Virus record (IMG/VR): IMGVR_UViG_3300027494_000002
Span: 1 to 33,084 of that record
Reading direction: 5' to 3' (one strand)
Source of the DNA: a virus
Length of the DNA: 33,084 nt
Positions 6,773-12,533 of this stretch are shown here, in pieces (position 1 is the stretch's first letter; the number at the start of each line of letters is the position of its first letter). Under the pieces are notes generated by a model, which was given only the letters and a program-made list of their open reading frames with translations, did not search any database and was not told the origin of the DNA. The translations under genes were made by a program, and so were the position numbers.

Positions 6773-7419
6773 TGAAAACGATTTATTCTGCTTTTGTAAA
6801 AGCTCAAAAGGCGTTTGGACCTGCGTTAAAGTCGAGCACCAATCCTCACTTTCGCTCAAAGTATGCGGATTTATCAGCATGCGTAGAAGCTGTGGTTGAC
6901 GCGTTAAACGATAACGGCATCGCACTGATTCAAACGGTGCACATGTGCGACAATGGCGCTATAGTTGAGACGGTCTTTATTCACGAATCTGGAGAGTCCC
7001 TATCGTGCGGTAAACTTCACGTACCAGCGACAAAACAAGATGCCCAAGGGTTCGGGTCGGCACTTACCTATGCGCGGCGCTACAGTCTCATGGCAGCCTG
7101 TGGCATAGCTCCTGAAGACGATGATGGCAACGCAGCTGTAAAGAGCGCAAAGCCTCAGCCGCGCACGAGTCGCATCCCTGGAGAGATCGTAAACGGTGAA
7201 AAAGTTACTGAGCAAAGTGTAGAGGTTGAAAAAGTTGGGAAACTGACACCAACAACCTATGACGTAGGCGAGGTAGACCCATTAAAACGAGAGGCGATAA
7301 AGGATTACTTATTGCAGAACGGTGCAACAGAAATTTCTGAAAATCGCTTTAAAACCAAATTTAGATTAGAGCGGTTAACGCGATACGCAGTGAAAGAAGA
7401 TGAAAAAACTACCGAATAG
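6772..7419 (+). CDS. erf: ERF-family single-strand annealing protein
   Basis: This 215-aa protein has an N-terminal ERF domain (about residues 1-125). It shows AFVKAQKAFGPALKSSTNPHF, SKYADL, ALNDNGIALIQ and the conserved GSALTYARRYSL. ERF proteins, first known from P22, form rings on single-stranded DNA and anneal complementary strands for recombination-dependent circularisation and replication. The C-terminal third is low-complexity then helical. It sits in the early unit near an SSB-like gene and several nuclease-like genes, a plausible recombination set. No Exo/RecB-type 5' exonuclease was identified with certainty. Confidence 0.93.
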   Translation: MKTIYSAFVKAQKAFGPALKSSTNPHFRSKYADLSACVEAVVDALNDNGIALIQTVHMCDNGAIVETVFIHESGESLSCGKLHVPATKQDAQGFGSALTYARRYSLMAACGIAPEDDDGNAAVKSAKPQPRTSRIPGEIVNGEKVTEQSVEVEKVGKLTPTTYDVGEVDPLKREAIKDYLLQNGATEISENRFKTKFRLERLTRYAVKEDEKTTE

Positions 7420-7579
7420 AGAAAGATACGACGCACCACCTGAAGGCTATAAACGCTATACAGCATATGTGCGTATTGACCTGTTTGTAGAGTTTCAAAA
7501 ACTTGCAAAACAGAATTCTGACTCAACTAAGGGTGCATTAGAAAAAGCTATTAAATGGTACATAAATCATGGACATTAA
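7400..7579 (+). CDS. Ribbon-helix-helix-like small protein
   Basis: This 59-aa protein overlaps the end of erf by 20 bases and the start of the next gene by 11. The sequence YTAYVRIDLFVEFQKLAKQN (about 20-39) followed by KGALEKAIKWYINH suggests one beta strand and two helices, the Arc/CopG ribbon-helix-helix plan of small DNA-binding dimers. A basic N-terminal arm precedes it. An early transcription regulator is a reasonable guess. The ATG at 7400 follows GAAAGAAG. Confidence 0.6.
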   Translation: MKKLPNRERYDAPPEGYKRYTAYVRIDLFVEFQKLAKQNSDSTKGALEKAIKWYINHGH

Positions 7580-7838
7580 AGGACAAATTGAAAAAGACGC
7601 TCACGATTTTGCGGAAGAATTTACGCCTCGTGTTAATCGGTCGCAAAAAGCAATCGATTACCAGATTGCGTTCGTTGCCGGAGCGAGACAGCTGAGAATT
7701 TACGCTGATGAGTTTATTGATAGAGTTGATAAACTCATTGGAGAACCGAAAGGCGAGTTTGAACAGGGACAACGGGATGGTCTGTTTTGGTTTAGAGATT
7801 ACCTGACGGATCTTTTTGGCGAGAGCGGAGAAGAATAA
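7569..7838 (+). CDS. Hypothetical helical protein
   Basis: This 89-aa charged protein is predicted by eye to be mostly helical (DAHDFAEEF, ARQLRIYADEFIDRVDKL, RDGLFWFRDYLTDLF). The start at 7569 overlaps the preceding gene, implying coupling. No motif or family is recognised. It is the last protein gene before the tRNA. Confidence 0.65.
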   Translation: MDIKGQIEKDAHDFAEEFTPRVNRSQKAIDYQIAFVAGARQLRIYADEFIDRVDKLIGEPKGEFEQGQRDGLFWFRDYLTDLFGESGEE

Positions 7839-7844
7839 TCAGAA

Positions 7845-7917
7845 TGAGGCGTAGCTCAGTTGGCAGAGCAGGTGACTGTTAATCACCGTGTCGCAGGTTC
7901 GAGCCCTGCCGCCTCAG
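7845..7917 (+). tRNA. tRNA-Asn (GTT)
   Basis: The cloverleaf is complete. Acceptor TGAGGCG (7845-7851) pairs with CGCCTCA (7910-7916), followed by discriminator G 7917. The D-arm is GCTC/GAGC. The anticodon stem GGTGA/TCACC closes loop CTGTTAA with anticodon GTT at 7878-7880. The T-arm is GCAGG-TTCGAGC-CCTGC. U8 and A9 are present. CCA is not encoded directly after the discriminator (the bases are TACCA), so host CCA-adding enzyme would be needed. It lies just downstream of the early protein genes in the same orientation. Confidence 0.95.
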
Positions 7918-7923
7918 TACCAA

Positions 7924-7960
7924 TAAAAAACCCTGCTTGGCATGGACGTACCGAGCAGGG
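7924..7960 (-). terminator. Factor-independent terminator of the initiator transcript
   Basis: On the minus strand, CCCTGCTCGG and CCAAGCAGGG form a 10-bp stem with one mismatch and a 10-nt loop, followed at once by TTTTTTATT. It ends leftward transcription from the initiator gene just before it would run antisense through the tRNA. No T-tract follows in the rightward direction. Confidence 0.85.
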
Positions 7961-8097
7961 CCGAATGGAGACATGACAACAACTCATGCCCTGTCAATGT
8001 ACACACTCTGACCCAATATCACAACATTTCATTAAAGCCTCTAGGATGAACGCTATTGAACGATAGCTTTCTACCCACCCTGAGACATACCCTAGCC

Positions 8098-8637
8098 CTA
8101 CTTCGTGTCACTGGCTTCATCCTGGTGGCTTTTAGAGGCATCACCGAACCTACGGCGTAGTCCAGAACGCTCGGCAAACGTGTTCAACTTCTGAAAATCA
8201 ATATTAGAATCATTCATGGTACTTTTATTGGTATCTTTTAATGGTAATACTTTTAATGGTAGTGGATCATTTTGATCCCTATCACCGGGATCATTTTGAT
8301 CCCTATCGTGATCAATTTGATCCCTATTCCGATCATTTTGATCCCTATTCTTGATTGGGATCATTTTGATCCCATTTGTAGTCAAAAACCGACCTCTCCC
8401 ACGTACTGTTTCTGTCAAAAATTGCAGGTGTAAAAGTCGTCTGATATGTCGTTTGACTGTCGGCGCTGACATTCTTAACTCCGCCGCTATGTGAGTGATG
8501 CTTGCAAAGCATGGTCGCTTGTTACGTTGGAAACGTTTCACATACGCATAAATAAGCGCTTCATGATGCGATAGCCCTGCGTCAACTAGCGCAAAGTCCA
8601 CTATCCCAATGCGGTTTTTTTTGATATTATTCTTCAT
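8098..8637 (-). CDS. Replication initiator with N-terminal HTH (lambda O-like arrangement)
   Basis: This 179-aa protein has an N-terminal winged-HTH-like domain (about residues 10-90). It contains LSHHEALIYAYVKRF, then ASITHIAAELRMSAPTVKRH (HTH about 46-66), of the type common in phage and plasmid replication proteins (HTH_36-like). Residues about 89-141 are a low-complexity linker (RDQND and LPLK repeats) encoded by the iteron/13-mer DNA. The C-terminus is short and basic, perhaps a helicase-loader contact. No polymerase or helicase gene is present, so host replication proteins must be recruited. The gene is read leftward against its surroundings and ends at a terminator. The initiator role is inferred from the HTH plus the embedded origin-like DNA. 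Confidence 0.75.
   Translation of the reverse strand: MKNNIKKNRIGIVDFALVDAGLSHHEALIYAYVKRFQRNKRPCFASITHIAAELRMSAPTVKRHIRRLLHLQFLTETVRGRGRFLTTNGIKMIPIKNRDQNDRNRDQIDHDRDQNDPGDRDQNDPLPLKVLPLKDTNKSTMNDSNIDFQKLNTFAERSGLRRRFGDASKSHQDEASDTK
8221..8261. repeat. Three AT-rich 13-mers (possible unwinding element)
   Basis: ACTTTTATTGGTA (8221-8233), TCTTTTAATGGTA (8234-8246) and ACTTTTAATGGTA (8249-8261) are near-identical direct repeats directly beside the iterons. The spacings are 13 and 15 bp, so the copies are not all in one reading frame and the DNA itself seems to be conserved. AT-rich 13-mers next to initiator sites are the classic DNA-unwinding arrangement. Confidence 0.7.
8263..8373. repeat. 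Five palindromic iterons (candidate origin, with the 13-mers)
   Basis: The consensus is GGGATCATTTTGATCCC, itself a palindrome. Copies lie at 8263-8279, 8287-8303, 8308-8324, 8329-8345 and 8357-8373. The start spacings are 24, 21, 21 and 28 bp. Copies 2 and 5 are perfect; the others differ at one to three positions. The 28-bp step shifts the reading frame: copy 5 encodes GIKMIP while the others encode RDQNDP-type peptides, so the DNA site is what is kept. The location inside the initiator gene is like lambda ori in gene O. Individual copies contain GATC sites, so Dam methylation could affect them. Confidence 0.8.
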
Positions 8638-8659
8638 GAGAGGAAACTCTTATACATTG

Positions 8660-8702
8660 AAAAAGCCACTCAGTTCCCGCCAAGGTATCGAGTGGTTTTT
8701 TT
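8660..8702 (-). terminator. Bidirectional terminator between HTH gene and initiator
   Basis: CCACTC (8666-8671) and GAGTGG (8690-8695) flank an 18-nt loop. A-tract AAAAA lies before and T-tract TTTTTTT after, so a hairpin with a U-tail forms on either strand. Read leftward it ends the excisionase-like transcript just before the initiator gene, leaving the initiator to read-through or a promoter not visible here. Confidence 0.75.
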
Positions 8703-8904
8703 ATTTCTGTTGTTCAATCAACCAGCGCTCCACTTCTGATATCTTAAAGCGATATTCAATTCCCACCTTAATTTGAGGCAAGCCCTTCTTTATCAGCTTG
8801 CGCACCGTCGTTTCCGATATGTCAAAGTGTTGGCACACAACCTTTATCGGAACATATTTTTCCGGTGTCGCTGTAATAATTGATTCGTTTTTGTCTTGTG
8901 TCAT
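8701..8904 (-). CDS. Excisionase/MerR-type HTH protein
   Basis: This 67-aa protein carries a HTH_17-type domain at about residues 16-64: YVPIKVVCQHFDISETTVRK, then KKGLPQIKVGIEYRFKISEVERWL. The family covers phage excisionases and small DNA-binding regulators. No integrase was seen, so a regulatory role, perhaps for the adjacent initiator or the divergent rightward genes 53 bp away, is likelier than excision. It ends within a bidirectional terminator. Confidence 0.8.
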   Translation of the reverse strand: MTQDKNESIITATPEKYVPIKVVCQHFDISETTVRKLIKKGLPQIKVGIEYRFKISEVERWLIEQQK

Positions 8905-8922
8905 GTCTTAGAGTGTACTAGG

Positions 8923-8940
8923 TTGCGATAGGTAACGCAA
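8923..8940. promoter_or_regulatory. Small dyad between divergent genes
   Basis: TTGCG (8923-8927) and CGCAA (8936-8940) form a 5-bp inverted repeat in the 52-bp gap between the excisionase-like gene and the rightward SSB-like gene. It may be an operator for the HTH protein. The arms are short, so chance is possible. Confidence 0.3.
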
Positions 8941-8956
8941 TCATTTTAGGAGGCAT

Positions 8957-9268
8957 ATGGCAAGACCAGCACAATCATGGCGCAACAAAGGAATCGACAT
9001 AGCAGCGTGGCAAGGTGAGCGTGGGTATAGCTACACTATCCGCAAAACATATAAGGACAAAACCACCAACGAATATAAAGAAAGCAAATATTGGTATCCA
9101 GACGATCTAGTTGCTTTGGCTAATTTGCTCCAGGAAGTAGCTGGATGGCGCGATAGTCGTCGGGCAGACCGAGAACTTAACGAGTTAGAAGGACTGTCAA
9201 GCGGTCAAAACAAAGCAGGACCAGCGGCAAAGCATGAAGTATACGACGATGATGATTTGCCGTTTTAA
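8957..9268 (+). CDS. Putative ssDNA-binding protein with SSB-type acidic tip
   Basis: This 103-aa protein starts after AGGAGG. Residues about 14-65 (IDIAAWQGERGYSYTIRKTY, then YKESKYWYPDDLVALANLLQ) look like a strand-rich domain ending in a helix. This fits the small PC4/Whirly-like ssDNA-binding proteins of phages rather than an OB-fold. The C-terminus is DDDDLPF, a close match to the DDDIPF tip with which bacterial SSB recruits repair and replication proteins. A flexible linker joins the two. Location next to the origin region and near erf fits ssDNA metabolism. The fold is inferred, not shown. Confidence 0.7.
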   Translation: MARPAQSWRNKGIDIAAWQGERGYSYTIRKTYKDKTTNEYKESKYWYPDDLVALANLLQEVAGWRDSRRADRELNELEGLSSGQNKAGPAAKHEVYDDDDLPF

Positions 9269-9285
9269 TTGCGCATAGGAGGTTT

Positions 9286-9768
9286 ATGGACGGATTACCT
9301 ACCCTTGACTCATCGGAAGCTTTTAACGCCGCTATTGCTGGTCTACAGCGTCAATTTAGGGCTATTGCTCGTAACGCAAAGAACAATAATGGCGACATCA
9401 CCAGTGACGAATGGACGCACCATATTCACGGTGCGGTGGCAGAAGCTTATGTAGCTAAGGTCTTCGGCCTGTACTGTAACGTGGCAAGCACTGATCGGTC
9501 CCTTCCAGACGTCGGAGTTAGCTTAGAAGTTCGAAGCTGTATACGATCTCATGGCCCGTTAGTAGTCCGTCCTCGCGATAAAGACGACCGGCGTTATTTC
9601 TTAGTTGTAGGAATGTTTCCCAACCTAAAGCTGGTTGGCTGGATCTTAGGAAAAGACGCTAAGCAAGAAAGGTTTTGGATAGACAAGGATAAAGACGGCA
9701 ACAAAATTCTCAATCCTTACTGGCGAGTCCCGCAGTCGGCACTAAACACTGATATTTACAGCTTTTAA
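9286..9768 (+). CDS. PD-(D/E)XK nuclease-like protein
   Basis: This 160-aa protein starts after AGGAGG. HGAVAEAYVAKVFGL (about 48-62) is the helix with an acidic residue that often precedes the core. SLPDVGVSLEVRS (about 72-84) gives D75, E81 and R83 in the P-D...E-x-R/K arrangement. WILGKDAKQ and WRVPQSAL follow, as in other small phage PD-(D/E)XK proteins. Arginine instead of lysine in the third position occurs in some families but leaves catalysis unproven. It probably acts on DNA in recombination or host-DNA processing. Confidence 0.6.
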   Translation: MDGLPTLDSSEAFNAAIAGLQRQFRAIARNAKNNNGDITSDEWTHHIHGAVAEAYVAKVFGLYCNVASTDRSLPDVGVSLEVRSCIRSHGPLVVRPRDKDDRRYFLVVGMFPNLKLVGWILGKDAKQERFWIDKDKDGNKILNPYWRVPQSALNTDIYSF

Positions 9769-9770
9769 CT

Positions 9771-10031
9771 ATGAAAATGTATTCGCTCCATCATATATGC
9801 GATGGCAAATGGGAAGTTACGTTGCACATCAGGCAAAACGATGATTACAGGTTTAGTTACGAACCGAGACCAGACATTCGCGCTCTCATCTCTGACAACT
9901 ACGAAGTTGAGTTGCAGGAAATGGCTAAAATCTTAATTGAAAAAGTTTTACACTGTGATGCGGTAGAGGTTCGAACGCTAAGCGGACAAGGTCTTTACGT
10001 GGAGCGTCATGACAGTTCAGAAAACAGTTAA
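9771..10031 (+). CDS. Hypothetical protein
   Basis: This 86-aa protein starts at ATG 9771, two bases after the nuclease-like gene stop. No own Shine-Dalgarno is visible, so it is probably translated by coupling. Two strands (WEVTLHIRQNDDYRFSYEP) and a helix (VELQEMAKILIEKVL) can be seen. No family is recognised. The junction shares 17 bases with the junction at 5554-5570. Confidence 0.6.
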   Translation: MKMYSLHHICDGKWEVTLHIRQNDDYRFSYEPRPDIRALISDNYEVELQEMAKILIEKVLHCDAVEVRTLSGQGLYVERHDSSENS

Positions 10032-10233
10032 ACAGCTTTTTGCTGAACAATTTTGGCGTGAGTTACAAGCGTCACACCAAACTGCCCAAAAAACCAGCTA
10101 CGATAAGGTAGCTCGCGATGCTAAACTATTTGAGACTATGCTTATAGAGGAAATGAGCAATGCCACTCACAAAGAAAGGTCTCAAGATTCGCGAGTCGAT
10201 GGAAAAGTTTTACGGCAAGGACAAAGGCGATGA
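10009..10233 (+). CDS. Small hypothetical protein overlapping both neighbours
   Basis: This 74-aa frame begins inside the end of the preceding gene with GGAG five bases upstream and overlaps the next gene by 74 bases. The first two-thirds are helical (VKQLFAEQFWRELQASH, KLFETMLIEEMS). The last third overlaps the next gene in another frame and is rich in Arg and Gln, so the true C-terminus may be recent overprinting. Function unknown. Confidence 0.5.
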   Translation: MTVQKTVKQLFAEQFWRELQASHQTAQKTSYDKVARDAKLFETMLIEEMSNATHKERSQDSRVDGKVLRQGQRR

Positions 10234-10300
10234 AGTTTTCTACGCGTCCGTAAACAAAGGTAAGATAAAAGGTGCTGAGAAGAAAAAAGGTAAAAAGTAA
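10160..10300 (+). CDS. Small lysine-rich conserved phage protein
   Basis: This 46-aa product begins MPLTKKGLKIRESMEKFYGK, then KGDEVFYASVNKGKIKG, and ends in a poly-basic tail. This layout is seen in many small phage proteins, where such short frames lie in replication regions. GAGG lies nine bases before ATG 10160, and the stop overlaps the next ATG as TAATG. The strong charge suggests nucleic-acid contact; no function is known. Confidence 0.65.
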   Translation: MPLTKKGLKIRESMEKFYGKDKGDEVFYASVNKGKIKGAEKKKGKK

Positions 10301-10563
10301 TGGCTGGTGAATCGAACATTCGCAAAAGCCTTGAGCGCAACATACGTCTTAACAAACCTTTCCGCACACCTGGCGAGTCTAAGAAGTCTGCTGTCTACGT
10401 TAAAAACGAGAATGGTAACGTAGTCAAAGTACGATTTGGCGATCCAGAAATGAAAATACGCAAAAACGAACCAGCACGACGAAAGAGTTTTAGAGCTAGG
10501 CACAACTGTGAAAACCCTGGCCCGAAAACAAAAGCTCGATACTGGTCATGTAAGGCTTGGTAA
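10300..10563 (+). CDS. Conserved small phage protein with RYWSC motif
   Basis: This 87-aa basic protein has core VYVKNENGNVVKVRFGDPEM (about 33-52) followed by RKNEPARRKSFRARHNC and PGPKTKARYWSCKAW. This compact motif set recurs in unrelated phages, often annotated only as a conserved domain of unknown function. The two cysteines and a histidine (RHNC...YWSC) could bind zinc. It starts by TAATG overlap, and its stop abuts the next ATG. Confidence 0.75.
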   Translation: MAGESNIRKSLERNIRLNKPFRTPGESKKSAVYVKNENGNVVKVRFGDPEMKIRKNEPARRKSFRARHNCENPGPKTKARYWSCKAW

Positions 10564-11172
10564 ATGAACGCAAACATACCCCCATTCAAATGCTTGATAC
10601 CCTCTCGTTTCCTCACTCAAGACGAAACAGCACAAGGCTTCGAAGAAGGGTATGCTTTCGCGATTCAGTCGTACAAAGGCAGGGCCCTACACTTTCATGT
10701 ATTGCTTAGATCCGGTGCTCACTTCCGGCATATTCCGTTACACTGGTTGTTGCACGATACGCCTACCGTAGAGACAACAAGTTTAGACGACTTGCAGCTA
10801 TGGGACTGCTACAGTTACAAGCCTGTAGTAAGCGTTTTAGACCTTTTACGAGACTATCAATGTGATGTGGTGCTTAAAGATAAATCGGTTGTACAAGGTA
10901 CCTATTACTGTACAGTTGATTGGCTACCTGATTCTGATTGTGAGTCTGGCTTCTTGCTTCAGGTCGACCAAAATAAATGTGGGCACATCATTATGCTCGA
11001 TGATGGACGGCTCTGTTGTATGCCTACCAACCGTATCCTTTTTAAAGATGCTTTCTTTATTGGAAACCAACCAGACGCAGCCAGTAAAAAATACAAAACC
11101 ATTGATACCGTCTGGCGAGCTGAAGATTGTAACCGCTGGTCCGTAGCTAACACAAACGAAACTTATTACTAA
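10564..11172 (+). CDS. Hypothetical protein
   Basis: This 202-aa protein starts directly after the preceding stop. It is rich in strands, Tyr, Trp and Cys (QLWDCYSYKPVVSVLDLLRD, GTYYCTVDWLPDSDCESGF, LDDGRLCCMPTNRILF). No membrane segment, signal or catalytic motif is seen. Nothing links it to a known family. Position in the early unit suggests a host-takeover or DNA-metabolism accessory. Confidence 0.7.
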   Translation: MNANIPPFKCLIPSRFLTQDETAQGFEEGYAFAIQSYKGRALHFHVLLRSGAHFRHIPLHWLLHDTPTVETTSLDDLQLWDCYSYKPVVSVLDLLRDYQCDVVLKDKSVVQGTYYCTVDWLPDSDCESGFLLQVDQNKCGHIIMLDDGRLCCMPTNRILFKDAFFIGNQPDAASKKYKTIDTVWRAEDCNRWSVANTNETYY

Positions 11173-11186
11173 TAGGCTAAAATACG

Positions 11187-11720
11187 ATGGTGGCTTACGA
11201 TCAAAGCATGGAACCATCGCGGGACTTTATACATCGCCTCCCACACATACCAGATACACCGATTACCTTTGCTTCGAAATCAGAATATGCCTGCGGGATG
11301 TTGCTTGAACGATATGTGCGTGGTTTTGAACTGAAAAATGGACAAACATTTCAGGTAGGAGTCGGGCATAGTAAGGTAATTGATTTCTATGTTAACGGTG
11401 TGTTTGTCGAATACCATCCCATTAACCTTAAATTTGAATTTGATAATCCAGTAGCACTTCGCAAAATTCTGGACGGGATTCGAAGAATTAACAATCACTC
11501 CAAACAAGAGATTGTAGAAGGAATCAAACTAGAGTTAGCAGAAAAGTATTATCGTCGCCGAAAGTTTTTAGTTACAATGGCCGCGGGAAAAGATGCGGAA
11601 CTTATTTGCTGTGATAGTCCAGAAGAGTTTTGCAAAAAAGTAATCAAACGTTTTGGCGAAAGTACCCCAAAATTGCCAGCACTGCTTACTCAATTTCACA
11701 ATCTCATACAAAAAGCATGA
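11187..11720 (+). CDS. Possible PD-(D/E)XK-like protein
   Basis: This 177-aa protein has KSEYACGMLLERYV (about 31-44), then VGVGHSKVIDFYVNGVFVEY (about 57-76) ending with H77. The helix, then D66 eight residues before E75-Y-H, resembles a degenerate PD-(D/E)XK core in which the lysine is replaced. This is suggestive only. The C-terminal half is helical and basic. The stop overlaps the next start (ATGA), and that next gene has a more canonical nuclease core. Confidence 0.5.
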   Translation: MVAYDQSMEPSRDFIHRLPHIPDTPITFASKSEYACGMLLERYVRGFELKNGQTFQVGVGHSKVIDFYVNGVFVEYHPINLKFEFDNPVALRKILDGIRRINNHSKQEIVEGIKLELAEKYYRRRKFLVTMAAGKDAELICCDSPEEFCKKVIKRFGESTPKLPALLTQFHNLIQKA

Positions 11721-12037
11721 CAAACAGTAAGCAAAAAGGTTCGGCTGGCGAAAGAGAATTAGCCAACAAACTCAAAGAACATGGCTTTCAAGCTAGGCGC
11801 ACTCAACAATTCTGCGGTATGGCAGGTGACTCGGACGTTGTATGCACTGAGCTAGATCAGTTTCACATCGAATGCAAGCGTGTAGAAAAACTAAACGTTG
11901 ATAATGCAATGGATCAAGCATTGCGCGACTGCCATGATAAAACACCGACAGTGATGCACCGGAGAAATCATAAACCATGGCTTGTCACGATGTACTTGGA
12001 AGATTGGATTGCGTTGGTAAAAGATGTCAAAAGATAG
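11717..12037 (+). CDS. PD-(D/E)XK resolvase-like nuclease
   Basis: This 106-aa protein is the size of archaeal-type Holliday junction resolvases (Hjc) and phage look-alikes. It begins KGSAGERELANKLKEHGFQA (residues 7-26, with the acidic GERE helix). It continues QQFCGMAGDSDVV (D40) and FHIECKRVE (E52, K54), a canonical core with D, ExK and an upstream Glu. MHRRNHKPWLVTMYLEDWIAL follows. Start 11717 overlaps the upstream stop as ATGA, which excludes the longer frame. A role in resolving recombination intermediates before packaging is likely, but substrate preference cannot be read from sequence. Confidence 0.8.
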   Translation: MTNSKQKGSAGERELANKLKEHGFQARRTQQFCGMAGDSDVVCTELDQFHIECKRVEKLNVDNAMDQALRDCHDKTPTVMHRRNHKPWLVTMYLEDWIALVKDVKR

Positions 12038-12521
12038 AATCGCAAACATCGATGAAGAACAAAGTTCTCTATATATTCCAGAACGAACTTTGTGGCTTGC
12101 TGTGATTGAAAGAGCCTTAAAGGACTACTGTTTCTTTTTTGATTATCTTGAAAAGTTACCGCAGCCGTCAGTTAAGAAGACGTTTCACTTAGATCAAATG
12201 GATCGCAAAAACGTGATGTATCGCAAAACAATCGGAGAATTCGCTCGACTTCGTTGGTTTTTGTTTGATAAATATCCGCGCCCGTTTAACCTAAGTTATT
12301 TAATGCGCGAATTGTACCATGATGATGAAAGCATGGCAGAGGCAATGCGCAAACAAGCTAAAGAACAGTTCAAGTTACAGTTAGATCAGATACGTCAACA
12401 AAACCGATTTAACATCATCGTCAAATACATCGAAGAAAACACTAATGCTGATAGCGCAACCCCAGCACTACAGGAAAGCTCTCTCCGAACTAAACGTTAC
12501 CGCCTAACGACCGACGTTTAA
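12024..12521 (+). CDS. Hypothetical helical protein, last early gene
   Basis: This 165-aa protein is mostly helical with aromatic runs (LKDYCFFFDYLEKL, RLRWFLFDKYPRPF). Its long basic/Gln helix (EAMRKQAKEQFKLQLDQIRQ) could form a coiled coil. No catalytic motif is seen. It overlaps the nuclease gene by 14 bases. Its stop overlaps that of the convergent holin-like gene. Confidence 0.7.
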   Translation: MSKDRIANIDEEQSSLYIPERTLWLAVIERALKDYCFFFDYLEKLPQPSVKKTFHLDQMDRKNVMYRKTIGEFARLRWFLFDKYPRPFNLSYLMRELYHDDESMAEAMRKQAKEQFKLQLDQIRQQNRFNIIVKYIEENTNADSATPALQESSLRTKRYRLTTDV

Positions 12522-12533
12522 CGCTTCTTTTTG
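12491..12533 (+). terminator. Possible terminator at the convergent ends
   Basis: TAAACGT (12491-12497) and ACGTTTA (12514-12520) form a 7-bp stem with a 16-nt loop. CTTCTTTTT follows at about 12524-12532. It would act on rightward early transcripts only. It lies inside the last codons of the early unit and reaches into the end of the late unit. The stem is AT-rich, so efficiency is doubtful. Confidence 0.4.

Noticed and set aside
8263-8373. CRISPR-like array
   Set aside because: The repeats are 17-bp palindromes with 4-11-bp spacers and form coding DNA. This is iteron structure, not CRISPR.
8701-8904. Excisionase as evidence of an integrating prophage
   Set aside because: No integrase or recombinase gene was seen in the complete circular genome, and many small HTH_17 proteins are simple regulators.
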